Source: Solobacterium sp.
GTDB taxonomy: Bacteria; Bacillota_I; Bacilli_A; Erysipelotrichales; Erysipelotrichaceae
Direction of reading: 5' to 3'
DNA length: 6,919 nucleotides
Assembly: GCA_017419465.1 (NCBI GenBank)
Contig: JAFOLE010000303.1
Location: 1 to 6,919 of the forward strand
In this document: piece by piece, positions 1 through 5,926 of the stretch
Layout: the number at the start of each line of letters is the position of its first letter
How positions within the stretch are numbered: the stretch's first letter is position 1
The notes under the pieces: generated by a model
Told to the model about the DNA's origin: nothing
What the model saw: only the letters and a program-made list of their open reading frames with translations
Databases searched by the model: none
Position numbers and translations under genes: made by a program

Positions 1-1
1 A

Positions 2-1576
2 GGCAGTTACTGTCAGGAGTGCGAGGCATTCTATACCAAGAGCCAGCTGACCGAAGACGGCAGATGTCCGGTCTGCGGCGGTGAAGTCAAGCCGATGCGT
101 GAGGAAACCTATTTCTTCCGCATGTCCAAATATGCGGACCGTCTGATTCAGTACATTGAAGACCATCCGGAATTCATTCAGCCGGAGAGCCGCAAGAACG
201 AAATGCTCAACAACTTCCTGAAGCCGGGTCTGCAGGACTTGTCGGTCAGCCGTACCAGCTTCAAGTGGGGCATTCCGGTTCCGTTTGATGAAAAGCATGT
301 CATCTATGTATGGATCGACGCCCTCAGCAACTATATCACCGGTCTTGGCTACGACGCGGACGGTGAAAGCGGAGAACTCTTCAAGAAGTACTGGCCGGCA
401 GATCTTCATCTCATCGGCAAGGACATCGTCCGTTTCCATACCATCTACTGGCCAATCATGTTAATGGCGCTGGATATCCCGCTGCCCAAGCAGGTATTCG
501 GTCACCCGTGGCTGCTTACCGGAAGCGACAAGATGTCCAAGTCCAAGGGCAATGTCATCTACGCAGACGACCTGGTAGGTCTCTTCGGCGTCGATGCGGT
601 TCGGTTTATCATGCTGCATGAAATGCCGTTTGCCCAGGATGGTCACATTACCTATGATCTGATGATCGAACGCATCAACAGTGACCTTGCCAACAACCTC
701 GGCAACCTGGTCAACCGTGTCATCTCCATGGAGAACAAGTACTTCAACGGTCTGATCGCAAATCCGGATGTCCGTGACGACGTGGATGACAGCCTGAAGG
801 CAAAGGTCATGGAGACCGTCGAGCTCGTTCAGAAGAACATGGAAGAACTCCGTGTTGCGGATGCGATTCAGAACATCCTCGATCTCTTCGATCGCTGCAA
901 CAAATACATTGACGAGACCATGCCGTGGGCACTTGCGCAGGATCCGGATCACATTTCCCGTCTTGCGACCGTTCTCTACAACCTGCTTGAAAGCATCCGT
1001 ATCGGTGCGATCCTGCTTGCGCCGTTCCTGCCGGATACCGCAAACAAGATTCTCGATATGATCCAGACGCAGAAGCGTGACTACGACACGATCAATGAGT
1101 TCGGTCAGTATGAGACACGCATCACGATCACAAATGCGCCGGAGATTCTCTTCAAGCGTCTTGATGCCAAGGAAGTCATGGCAAAGGTTGCGGAGATTGA
1201 GAAGGCACAGCGTGCACGCTTCCTTGCGCAGAAGAAGAAGGAAGAGAAGAAAGCACAGATTGCGATCAGCGACTTCCAGAAGATTGAGCTCAAGGCCGGA
1301 AAGGTTCTGCGCTGCGAGCGTCATCCGAATGCGGAGAAGCTGCTTGTCATGGCGGTAGACCTCGGTGAAGGTGACATCCGTCAGATCGTCTCCGGTATTG
1401 CCGCAAGTTATACACCGGGTCAGATGATTGGCAAGAACGTACTGGTCATCTCCAACCTCACACCGAGCACCATCCGCGGTGTGGAGAGCCAGGGCATGCT
1501 GCTGGCAGGACAGAACGGAAGCGAAATCGTTGTCGCAGAAGTCAACGGTCTTGTGCCGGGCACTGTCATCAGCTGA
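2..1576 (+). CDS. metG: Methionyl-tRNA synthetase, C-terminal 524 residues (5' end outside window)
   Basis: This cytoplasmic class I synthetase charges tRNA-Met with methionine using ATP. The reading frame is already open at base 2 and carries the family sequence there, so the gene is cut by the window edge rather than truncated; roughly 120-130 residues (the HIGH-motif half of the Rossmann fold) should lie upstream. Seen in order: a four-cysteine zinc site (YCQEC at bases 8-22, CPVC at 65-76), the catalytic core with KYWPADLHLIGKDIVRFH, the KMSKS loop at bases 530-544 (residues 177-181 of the visible part), the helical anticodon-binding domain, a Lys/Glu-rich linker at about 1180-1262, and a C-terminal Trbp111/EMAP-like tRNA-binding domain from about 1265 (DFQKIELKAGKV, ending in ESQGMLLAG). 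Bacillus subtilis MetG has the same C-terminal domain but, from memory, lacks these zinc cysteines. An intrinsic terminator follows, so it ends its transcription unit. Confidence 0.97.
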   Translation, partial: GSYCQECEAFYTKSQLTEDGRCPVCGGEVKPMREETYFFRMSKYADRLIQYIEDHPEFIQPESRKNEMLNNFLKPGLQDLSVSRTSFKWGIPVPFDEKHVIYVWIDALSNYITGLGYDADGESGELFKKYWPADLHLIGKDIVRFHTIYWPIMLMALDIPLPKQVFGHPWLLTGSDKMSKSKGNVIYADDLVGLFGVDAVRFIMLHEMPFAQDGHITYDLMIERINSDLANNLGNLVNRVISMENKYFNGLIANPDVRDDVDDSLKAKVMETVELVQKNMEELRVADAIQNILDLFDRCNKYIDETMPWALAQDPDHISRLATVLYNLLESIRIGAILLAPFLPDTANKILDMIQTQKRDYDTINEFGQYETRITITNAPEILFKRLDAKEVMAKVAEIEKAQRARFLAQKKKEEKKAQIAISDFQKIELKAGKVLRCERHPNAEKLLVMAVDLGEGDIRQIVSGIAASYTPGQMIGKNVLVISNLTPSTIRGVESQGMLLAGQNGSEIVVAEVNGLVPGTVIS

Positions 1577-1610
1577 GTGCTGACGCATTTAAGAAAAAAA
1601 GAATTATACG

Positions 1611-1664
1611 AAAGCCGTTCCCCAAAAGGACTGAAACGTCGGTCTGACAGGGAACGGTTTTTTT
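1611..1664 (+). terminator. Intrinsic terminator of metG
   Basis: CCGTTCCC (1615-1622) pairs perfectly with GGGAACGG (1650-1657), followed by a run of seven T (1658-1664). The A residues at 1611-1613 can extend the stem into the T-run. The long loop is itself foldable: GACTG at 1629-1633 pairs with CGGTC at 1640-1644 with one G-T wobble, giving a stacked two-part hairpin. It lies 35 bases after the metG stop codon. Confidence 0.9.
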
Positions 1665-1669
1665 CTGTT

Positions 1670-1716
1670 GTCATGTGAGGAAACTGCCTGTGCCGGAAAC
1701 GGAACAGATGCATGAC
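1670..1716. other. Nested inverted repeat with GAAA loop, unassigned
   Basis: An outer inverted repeat GTCATG (1670-1675) and CATGAC (1711-1716) encloses an inner hairpin. In the inner hairpin, CTGTGCCG (1688-1695) pairs with CGGAACAG (1700-1707) with one G-A mismatch, closed by a GAAA tetraloop at 1696-1699. There is no T-run, so it is not a terminator. It lies between the metG terminator and a TATAAT box, so it could be a protein-binding site upstream of the promoter, a structured RNA if transcribed by readthrough, or chance. I do not recognise it as a known riboswitch. Confidence 0.3.
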
Positions 1717-1726
1717 TGCCGCACCC

Positions 1727-1732
1727 TATAAT
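1727..1732 (+). promoter_or_regulatory. Candidate -10 box upstream of the 142-residue gene
   Basis: TATAAT matches the vegetative -10 consensus in all six bases and lies 60 bases before the start codon, after a terminator, where a promoter is needed. No good -35 box lies 16-18 bases upstream (the bases around 1703-1709 read AACAGAT). A second candidate is TTAACC at 1737-1742 with CATAAT at 1761-1766 and an 18-base spacer. Which one works, if either, cannot be told from sequence. Confidence 0.4.
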
Positions 1733-1775
1733 GAAATTAACCACACCAGTAACGCATACCCATAATTGAATATTC

Positions 1776-1795
1776 AGGAGGAAGAAATGCAATGA
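1776..1795 (+). promoter_or_regulatory. Strong ribosome site with two overlapping starts and a two-codon mini-ORF
   Basis: AGGAGG at 1776-1781 is followed by two ATG codons. The first, at 1787 (5-base spacing), opens ATG-CAA-TGA, a Met-Gln-stop mini-ORF. The second, at 1792 (10-base spacing), begins the 142-residue gene. The TGA of the mini-ORF overlaps the real ATG as ATGA, the usual layout for stop-restart coupling. Only the 1792 ATG opens a long frame, which fixes the gene's start. Confidence 0.5.
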
Positions 1796-2220
1796 TTGGA
1801 AGACAGGTCATTATTCTTAATCGTCCGCTGTCCATGGAAGAACTTCTGCAGTTCATGGATACCCATTGGGACAAAGAACAATACAATTCGTATGTTTATG
1901 ACAAACCGACTGCGATGAGCATCGACAAGTACATCGTTCTGCCGGCAACGGACCGTTATCTGACGATTGTGTATCCGGTGAAGGCAGGCGGTCTGTTCCA
2001 CAAGAACAACACCGTAGTGCTGACCACCGTGGATTCTCCGGCCGGTGCGGCAGAGGGACTTCTGCGGAATATTCCAAGCCGACGGATTCTGTACGGTGCC
2101 GCGAAGATGGGCAGCCTGATGTCAGCCGAACAGGAACGCAAAGGACCGGCAGAAGAAACACTGCAGGCATATACCGCATACATGCGCTCCCTGCTTGAAC
2201 AGGCAGGTCTTACAAAATAA
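1792..2220 (+). CDS. Uncharacterised 142-residue protein
   Basis: I do not recognise this protein. It has no signal peptide and no membrane segment, so it is probably cytoplasmic. The N-terminal part (residues 1-30) starts with a hydrophobic strand (RQVIILNRPL) followed by a probable helix. The middle (about 45-85) is strand-rich with YIVLP, YLTIVYPV and TVVLTTV. The C-terminal third is helical and charged (SAEQERKGPAEETLQAYTAY and on). There are no cysteines and no obvious catalytic motif. The start is set by AGGAGG at 1776-1781. The following lipoprotein gene begins 16 bases after its stop with its own GGAGG, so the two are probably cotranscribed. A small alpha/beta or structural accessory domain is possible, but no function can be assigned. 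Confidence 0.8.
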   Translation: MIGRQVIILNRPLSMEELLQFMDTHWDKEQYNSYVYDKPTAMSIDKYIVLPATDRYLTIVYPVKAGGLFHKNNTVVLTTVDSPAGAAEGLLRNIPSRRILYGAAKMGSLMSAEQERKGPAEETLQAYTAYMRSLLEQAGLTK

Positions 2221-2236
2221 ACGAAGGAGGAGAGAT

Positions 2237-3112
2237 ATGAAACAGATTCTGAAACACATTCTGGTCAGAGGAATTCCGGCGCTTCTGGTTCTTTCCGCAG
2301 CCGGATGCGGGAAGTCCGCATCGGAAACCGCGGAGGCGGTATCCAAACCGGAAGAAACGGCAGCCCAGCCTGCCGCAGCTCCTGCGGCGGAAGTTTCCGC
2401 AGCGGGGAAATACAACGCCCTTGGACTGATTATGGGACAGTATGTCGTTGAAGTGGATTCCATGAAGGGAAACTATCTGGAACTGAAGGATGACGGCAGC
2501 GGCTACCTTTACTTCGGCGCAGATAATCAGGGCGATATCAGTTCCTGGGAAGAAACCAACGGTGCCTTTACGATGAAGGCCGGTGTATCTGAATTTACCG
2601 GGGAACTGAAAGACGGCATTCTTGATCTGGAACTTGGAGATGAGTTTGTGGTGAAGTTTGCAAAGGACGGGATCGATACCTCTGCGTTTAAAATCGTCAC
2701 CATGGAGGAGTACCGTGATCTTGCCGCAAAGGAAGCCGGCAGTAAGGATGAGAATAAAAGCATTGCCGGTTTCTATTACGCATATGCAGTGGAAAGCGGC
2801 GATATGTGCATTCTGCTTCCGGAGGAGGACCGGAACAGTTTTGCCTTTACGATCAACGATGACGGAACCGGAAAGGTTCATGTCGATGATGAATCCGAAG
2901 ATACGCTCTGGAAGCTGGATGGAGATGTGCTGACCTTCTATGAACTGAGCGGCGAACCGGCGACGGCAGACTATGACATTACATGGAACGACGGAATCAT
3001 TACGATTGCCGTACCGCCCGATGAAGACAATGATCAGGTGATTTATGAGTATCTGGTCAGAGAAGGCGCAGATACGCTGAAAATTGACATGCGGGCGGTC
3101 AAACCGGAATAA
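2237..3112 (+). CDS. Lipoprotein with two related beta-rich repeats, function unknown
   Basis: A predicted 291-residue membrane-anchored, extracytoplasmic lipoprotein. Residues 1-23 form a signal peptide (positive MKQILKHILVR, then a hydrophobic core) ending in AAGC, a relaxed lipobox with Cys24 as the lipid site. A disordered Ala/Pro/Glu spacer covers about 25-56. Two similar domains follow, at about 57-145 and 177-262. Each has the order DDG-x-G (85-89; 208-212), a Trp (104; 225), G-x-(F/L)-T (109-112; 229-233) and D-G-I-(L/I) (126-129; 252-255), as in lipocalin-like beta repeats of many Bacillota lipoproteins. The frame is open 42 bases further up (ATG at 2195), but that would overlap the preceding gene; GGAGG at 2226-2230 and the signal peptide select 2237. 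A terminator follows. A binding or sensor role is possible, but no ligand can be named. Confidence 0.85.
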   Translation: MKQILKHILVRGIPALLVLSAAGCGKSASETAEAVSKPEETAAQPAAAPAAEVSAAGKYNALGLIMGQYVVEVDSMKGNYLELKDDGSGYLYFGADNQGDISSWEETNGAFTMKAGVSEFTGELKDGILDLELGDEFVVKFAKDGIDTSAFKIVTMEEYRDLAAKEAGSKDENKSIAGFYYAYAVESGDMCILLPEEDRNSFAFTINDDGTGKVHVDDESEDTLWKLDGDVLTFYELSGEPATADYDITWNDGIITIAVPPDEDNDQVIYEYLVREGADTLKIDMRAVKPE

Positions 3113-3145
3113 CCGGTAAGAAAACCGTTTTCAGAGAAACCATCC

Positions 3146-3173
3146 GGAGCTGCGGGGTGCCGCGGCTCCTTTT
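3146..3173 (+). terminator. Intrinsic terminator after the lipoprotein gene
   Basis: A 10-bp GC-rich stem (3146-3155 with 3160-3169, one T-G wobble) with loop GGTG, followed by TTTT at 3170-3173. It lies 33 bases after the lipoprotein stop and only 36 bases before the mutL start, so it separates the two transcription units. The T-run is short, so partial readthrough into mutL is possible. Confidence 0.8.
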
Positions 3174-3196
3174 ACGTCGGCGGGAAGGGGTTGTTG

Positions 3197-3202
3197 TATA
3201 CT
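3197..3202 (+). promoter_or_regulatory. Candidate mutL -10 box very close to the start codon
   Basis: TATACT matches five of six -10 consensus bases. Transcription normally starts 6-8 bases after the box, which would be at or beside the A of the mutL ATG (3210). No convincing -35 box is in register; TTTACG at 3171-3176 would need a 20-base spacer. This is the best promoter candidate between the upstream terminator and mutL, but it is weak. Confidence 0.3.
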
Positions 3203-3209
3203 TGTTTAT

Positions 3210-5021
3210 ATGGCAATTATCAGACAGCTGGATGAACAGACCGCGAATATGATCGCGGCAGGCGAAGTCGTAGAACGCCCGATGGGCGTGGTGAAGGAAC
3301 TGGTCGAAAACTCGATCGATGCCGGCGCAAAACGCATTACGGTATCTGTTGAGGAAGGCGGGATCGCTTCTCTGACCGTCAGTGATGACGGCTGCGGCAT
3401 GGACAGCAAGGATGCGGTAAACGCATTTCTTCGTCATGCGACGTCGAAAATCCGTTCCTCGGAAGATCTCTGGGATATCGGAACCCTCGGCTTCCGCGGT
3501 GAGGCACTTCCTTCCATCGCTTCGGTATCCAAGCTGACGCTTGTCACAAGTGACGGAACGGACTGCACGAAAGTGGTGATTGAATACGGCAAAACCGTAT
3601 CGGTTTCCGCATGGCCGTGCAATCAGGGAACGGAAATCACGGTGGAGAATCTGTTCTACCGCACGCCCGCACGCCTCAAGCATCTGCGCAGCGGTGCGTA
3701 TGAGAACTCACTGGTCCAGGATGTGATCATGAAGTTTGCGATGAGTCATCCGGAGATTGCCTTCCGTTTTGTCTCATCCGGCAAGGAGGCATTCCGCACA
3801 ACCGGAAGCGGCGACCTCAAGGAAGTGATTTTCCAATGCTGGGGCAGAGAGGCCGCAGAAGCTGCCATCCCGGTTTCGTTCTCGGACTTTGACTATCAGG
3901 TAAGCGGTTATCTTGTAAAACCGAATATCACCCGGGCATCCCGGAATTTCATGCATATCTTTCTCAACGGCAGAATGGTAAAAACCTACCGTCTTTATCA
4001 GTCGGTCATGGACGGGTACGAAGACTTCATTGTCAAAGGCCGCAAACCGCTCTGTGTTCTGAATATCAGAATGGATCCCCATCTGCTGGATGTGAATGTG
4101 CATCCTTCCAAGTGGGAAGTGCGTATTTCCAAGGAGAACCAGCTGGAATATCTGCTTAAGGACAACGTCCGCGAAGCACTGAAAAATACGATGCTGGCAC
4201 CGAACATCCGGCCGTCCCGGGAGAGCGTGCAGTATGAACAGATTCCGCTTGAAACGAATCTGACCTTCCATAAACCGTTTGTCTCGGCACCGGAACCGCA
4301 GGCGAATGTGACACCTGCGCCGGAAATGGAACCTGCATTTATTCCGGATGTTCCGCATGTAAAACCGGAACCGGTACGCACGGAACCGGAGGTTCCTGAA
4401 GTGACGGAAACGCCCGTTACTCTGACCGAACCGGAGCCGGTTGTTCAGAAGCTGCCGGAGATGCAGGTCATCGGCCAGCTCCATGAGAAGTTTATTCTCT
4501 GCGCCTGTGAAGCAGGGCTTGCGGTCATTGATCAGCATGCGGCACAGGAGCGTGTGCATTACGAAGAATACTGCCGTGCACTGAATCAGAATCCCGTCAT
4601 GCTGGACTGCCTGGTTCCGCTGACACTCGCGGCAGGAGATGATCTGGTCCGCAGGATTGATGAACTCAATGCGGCGGCCGCAGATCTGCATATCACTTTT
4701 GAACCGTTCGGACATGATACACTGCTTGTCCGCAGTATTCCTGCGTGGATGAAAGACCTGGAAGAAGAACCGTTCCTGCAGGATGTGCTCGACAACTTCC
4801 GGAATGAGCGGAAATCCAGCTATACCCGGATGGAAAAGAAAAAGATTGCGACGATGGCGTGCCATCACAGCATCCGCTTCAATCGCGCGCTTACGATGCA
4901 GGAGATGAATGAGGTGGTGCGTCAGCTCAATGACTGTGAAAATCCGTACCACTGTCCGCATGGACGTCCGACATTTGTCATCCTGGATGAAAAGGACCTG
5001 GCAAAGGAGTTTCTGCGATGA
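3210..5021 (+). CDS. mutL: DNA mismatch repair protein MutL, endonuclease type
   Basis: A 603-residue protein that works with MutS in mismatch repair and nicks the new strand. The N-terminal GHKL ATPase shows E30 and N34 in KELVENSIDAGA, DDGCGM (59-64), RHATSKI (75-81) and GFRGEAL (94-100). The transducer domain ends near DVNVHPSK (294-301). A Pro/Glu-rich disordered linker covers about 330-417. The dimerisation/endonuclease domain begins near 418 and carries DQHAAQERVHYE (441-452), ACHHSIR (550-556) and CPHGRP (582-587). The metal ligands known from Bacillus MutL (D441, H443, E447, C551, C582, H584) are all present. Two positions deviate: the usual Arg/Lys after C551 is His, and the clamp-binding QxxxxP position reads LDCLVP (465-470). 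The start gives the canonical N-terminus, yet no ribosome site lies at normal distance. No mutS lies next to it, unlike the common pairing. It overlaps miaA by four bases (ATGA). Confidence 0.97.
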   Translation: MAIIRQLDEQTANMIAAGEVVERPMGVVKELVENSIDAGAKRITVSVEEGGIASLTVSDDGCGMDSKDAVNAFLRHATSKIRSSEDLWDIGTLGFRGEALPSIASVSKLTLVTSDGTDCTKVVIEYGKTVSVSAWPCNQGTEITVENLFYRTPARLKHLRSGAYENSLVQDVIMKFAMSHPEIAFRFVSSGKEAFRTTGSGDLKEVIFQCWGREAAEAAIPVSFSDFDYQVSGYLVKPNITRASRNFMHIFLNGRMVKTYRLYQSVMDGYEDFIVKGRKPLCVLNIRMDPHLLDVNVHPSKWEVRISKENQLEYLLKDNVREALKNTMLAPNIRPSRESVQYEQIPLETNLTFHKPFVSAPEPQANVTPAPEMEPAFIPDVPHVKPEPVRTEPEVPEVTETPVTLTEPEPVVQKLPEMQVIGQLHEKFILCACEAGLAVIDQHAAQERVHYEEYCRALNQNPVMLDCLVPLTLAAGDDLVRRIDELNAAAADLHITFEPFGHDTLLVRSIPAWMKDLEEEPFLQDVLDNFRNERKSSYTRMEKKKIATMACHHSIRFNRALTMQEMNEVVRQLNDCENPYHCPHGRPTFVILDEKDLAKEFLR

Positions 5022-5926
5022 AAAAAGTGCTTGTGATTGCCGGACCCACAGCCTCCGGCAAAAGCAGTTTCGCAGTAACCGCAGCGCAGCGCTTTGGCGG
5101 AGAGATCATCAGCGGAGACAGTATTCAGGTCTACCGCGGAATGAATATCGGATCGGGCAAGGTGACGCCGGAAGAAACCTGCGGCATCCCGCATCACCTG
5201 ATCGATATTCTTAATCCGAAAGAACCGTACAGCGTGTCGGACTTTCAGAAAGCCGCAAGGAATGCAATTGAACAGATCGATTTCCCGATCATCTGCGGCG
5301 GAACCGGACTGTACCTGAAGGCATGTCTTTATGACTATGACTTTGAGGAAGAAGTGCAGGAAGCGGACGACAGTGATCTCGAAGAGCTGGACAATGAAAC
5401 GCTTTACGGAATGCTGGCGGAAACCGACCCGGAAAGTGCGGAAAAGATTCATCCCAATAATCGCCGCCGTGTCATCCGTGCCCTTCAGATTCAGCGGAGG
5501 ACCGGACGGGTAAAAAGCGCAATCGAGGCATCGCAGAAACATGAACCGGTATATGACTTCTTCATTGCCGGATGTACGATGGAGCGAAGCGTATTATATG
5601 AACGGATCAATGCCCGGGTAGAGTCCATGTTCGATGCCGGACTGGAAGACGAGGTGCGCGGTCTGCTTGCGGCAGGCGTGACCTTTGCGGATCCGGCTAT
5701 GAAAGGCATCGGGTATCGGGAGTTTGAACCGTACTTCAATGGAGACTGTACGCTGGATGAAGTGAAAGCGGAAATTCAGAAGCACAGCCGGAACTATGCA
5801 AAGCGCCAGTATACCTGGCTGAATCATCAGATGCCGGTACACTGGTTTGCGGTAAGTGATCCCGCAGAGCGGGAAGGAATGCTGGAAACAATCCGGCAGT
5901 GGAAGGAGAGTGAACCGAATGGCTAA
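5018..5926 (+). CDS. miaA: tRNA dimethylallyltransferase
   Basis: A 302-residue cytoplasmic enzyme that transfers a dimethylallyl group from dimethylallyl diphosphate to N6 of A37 in tRNAs reading UNN codons, improving decoding and frame maintenance. Visible motifs are the P-loop GPTASGKS (residues 9-16), the DSIQVYRGMNIGSGK segment with probable general base D34 (the family usually reads DSMQVYRGMDIGTAK), CGGTGLY (93-99) with T96, HPNNRRRVIRALQ (about 146-158), GIGYREF (about 231-237) and the C-terminal RNYAKRQYTWL. The length is normal for the family. The start overlaps the mutL stop as ATGA, with AAGGAG at 5004-5009 inside mutL, so translation is probably coupled. The mutL-miaA order is widespread in bacteria. 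The 3' end overlaps the next gene by eight bases. Confidence 0.97.
   Translation: MKKVLVIAGPTASGKSSFAVTAAQRFGGEIISGDSIQVYRGMNIGSGKVTPEETCGIPHHLIDILNPKEPYSVSDFQKAARNAIEQIDFPIICGGTGLYLKACLYDYDFEEEVQEADDSDLEELDNETLYGMLAETDPESAEKIHPNNRRRVIRALQIQRRTGRVKSAIEASQKHEPVYDFFIAGCTMERSVLYERINARVESMFDAGLEDEVRGLLAAGVTFADPAMKGIGYREFEPYFNGDCTLDEVKAEIQKHSRNYAKRQYTWLNHQMPVHWFAVSDPAEREGMLETIRQWKESEPNG

Noticed and set aside
1..94. metG as a truncated gene or pseudogene starting at ATG 95
   Set aside because: The frame continues to the window edge and encodes the conserved zinc site, so the missing N-terminus is an artefact of the window.
461..1588. Long open frame on the - strand opposite metG (375 codons)
   Set aside because: It lies entirely opposite a confidently identified gene, its product is Arg/Leu/Cys/His-rich without family motifs, and it has no ribosome site; it follows from metG codon bias.
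2195..2236. Upstream in-frame start for the lipoprotein
   Set aside because: It would overlap the preceding gene and place extra polar, basic residues before the signal peptide; GGAGG at 2226-2230 fits the 2237 start.
3774..4961. Long open frame on the - strand opposite mutL (395 codons)
   Set aside because: The Arg/Phe/His-rich stretches are the reverse complement of the mutL Pro/Glu linker codons. No recognisable domain or start signal.
4922..5542. Open frame on the - strand across the mutL-miaA junction (206 codons)
   Set aside because: Overlaps two certain genes and has no motif or ribosome site.
5856..5918. Upstream in-frame start for the zinc-ribbon membrane protein
   Set aside because: No ribosome site is placed for it and it would lie deep inside miaA; AAGGAG at 5903-5908 fits the 5919 start.
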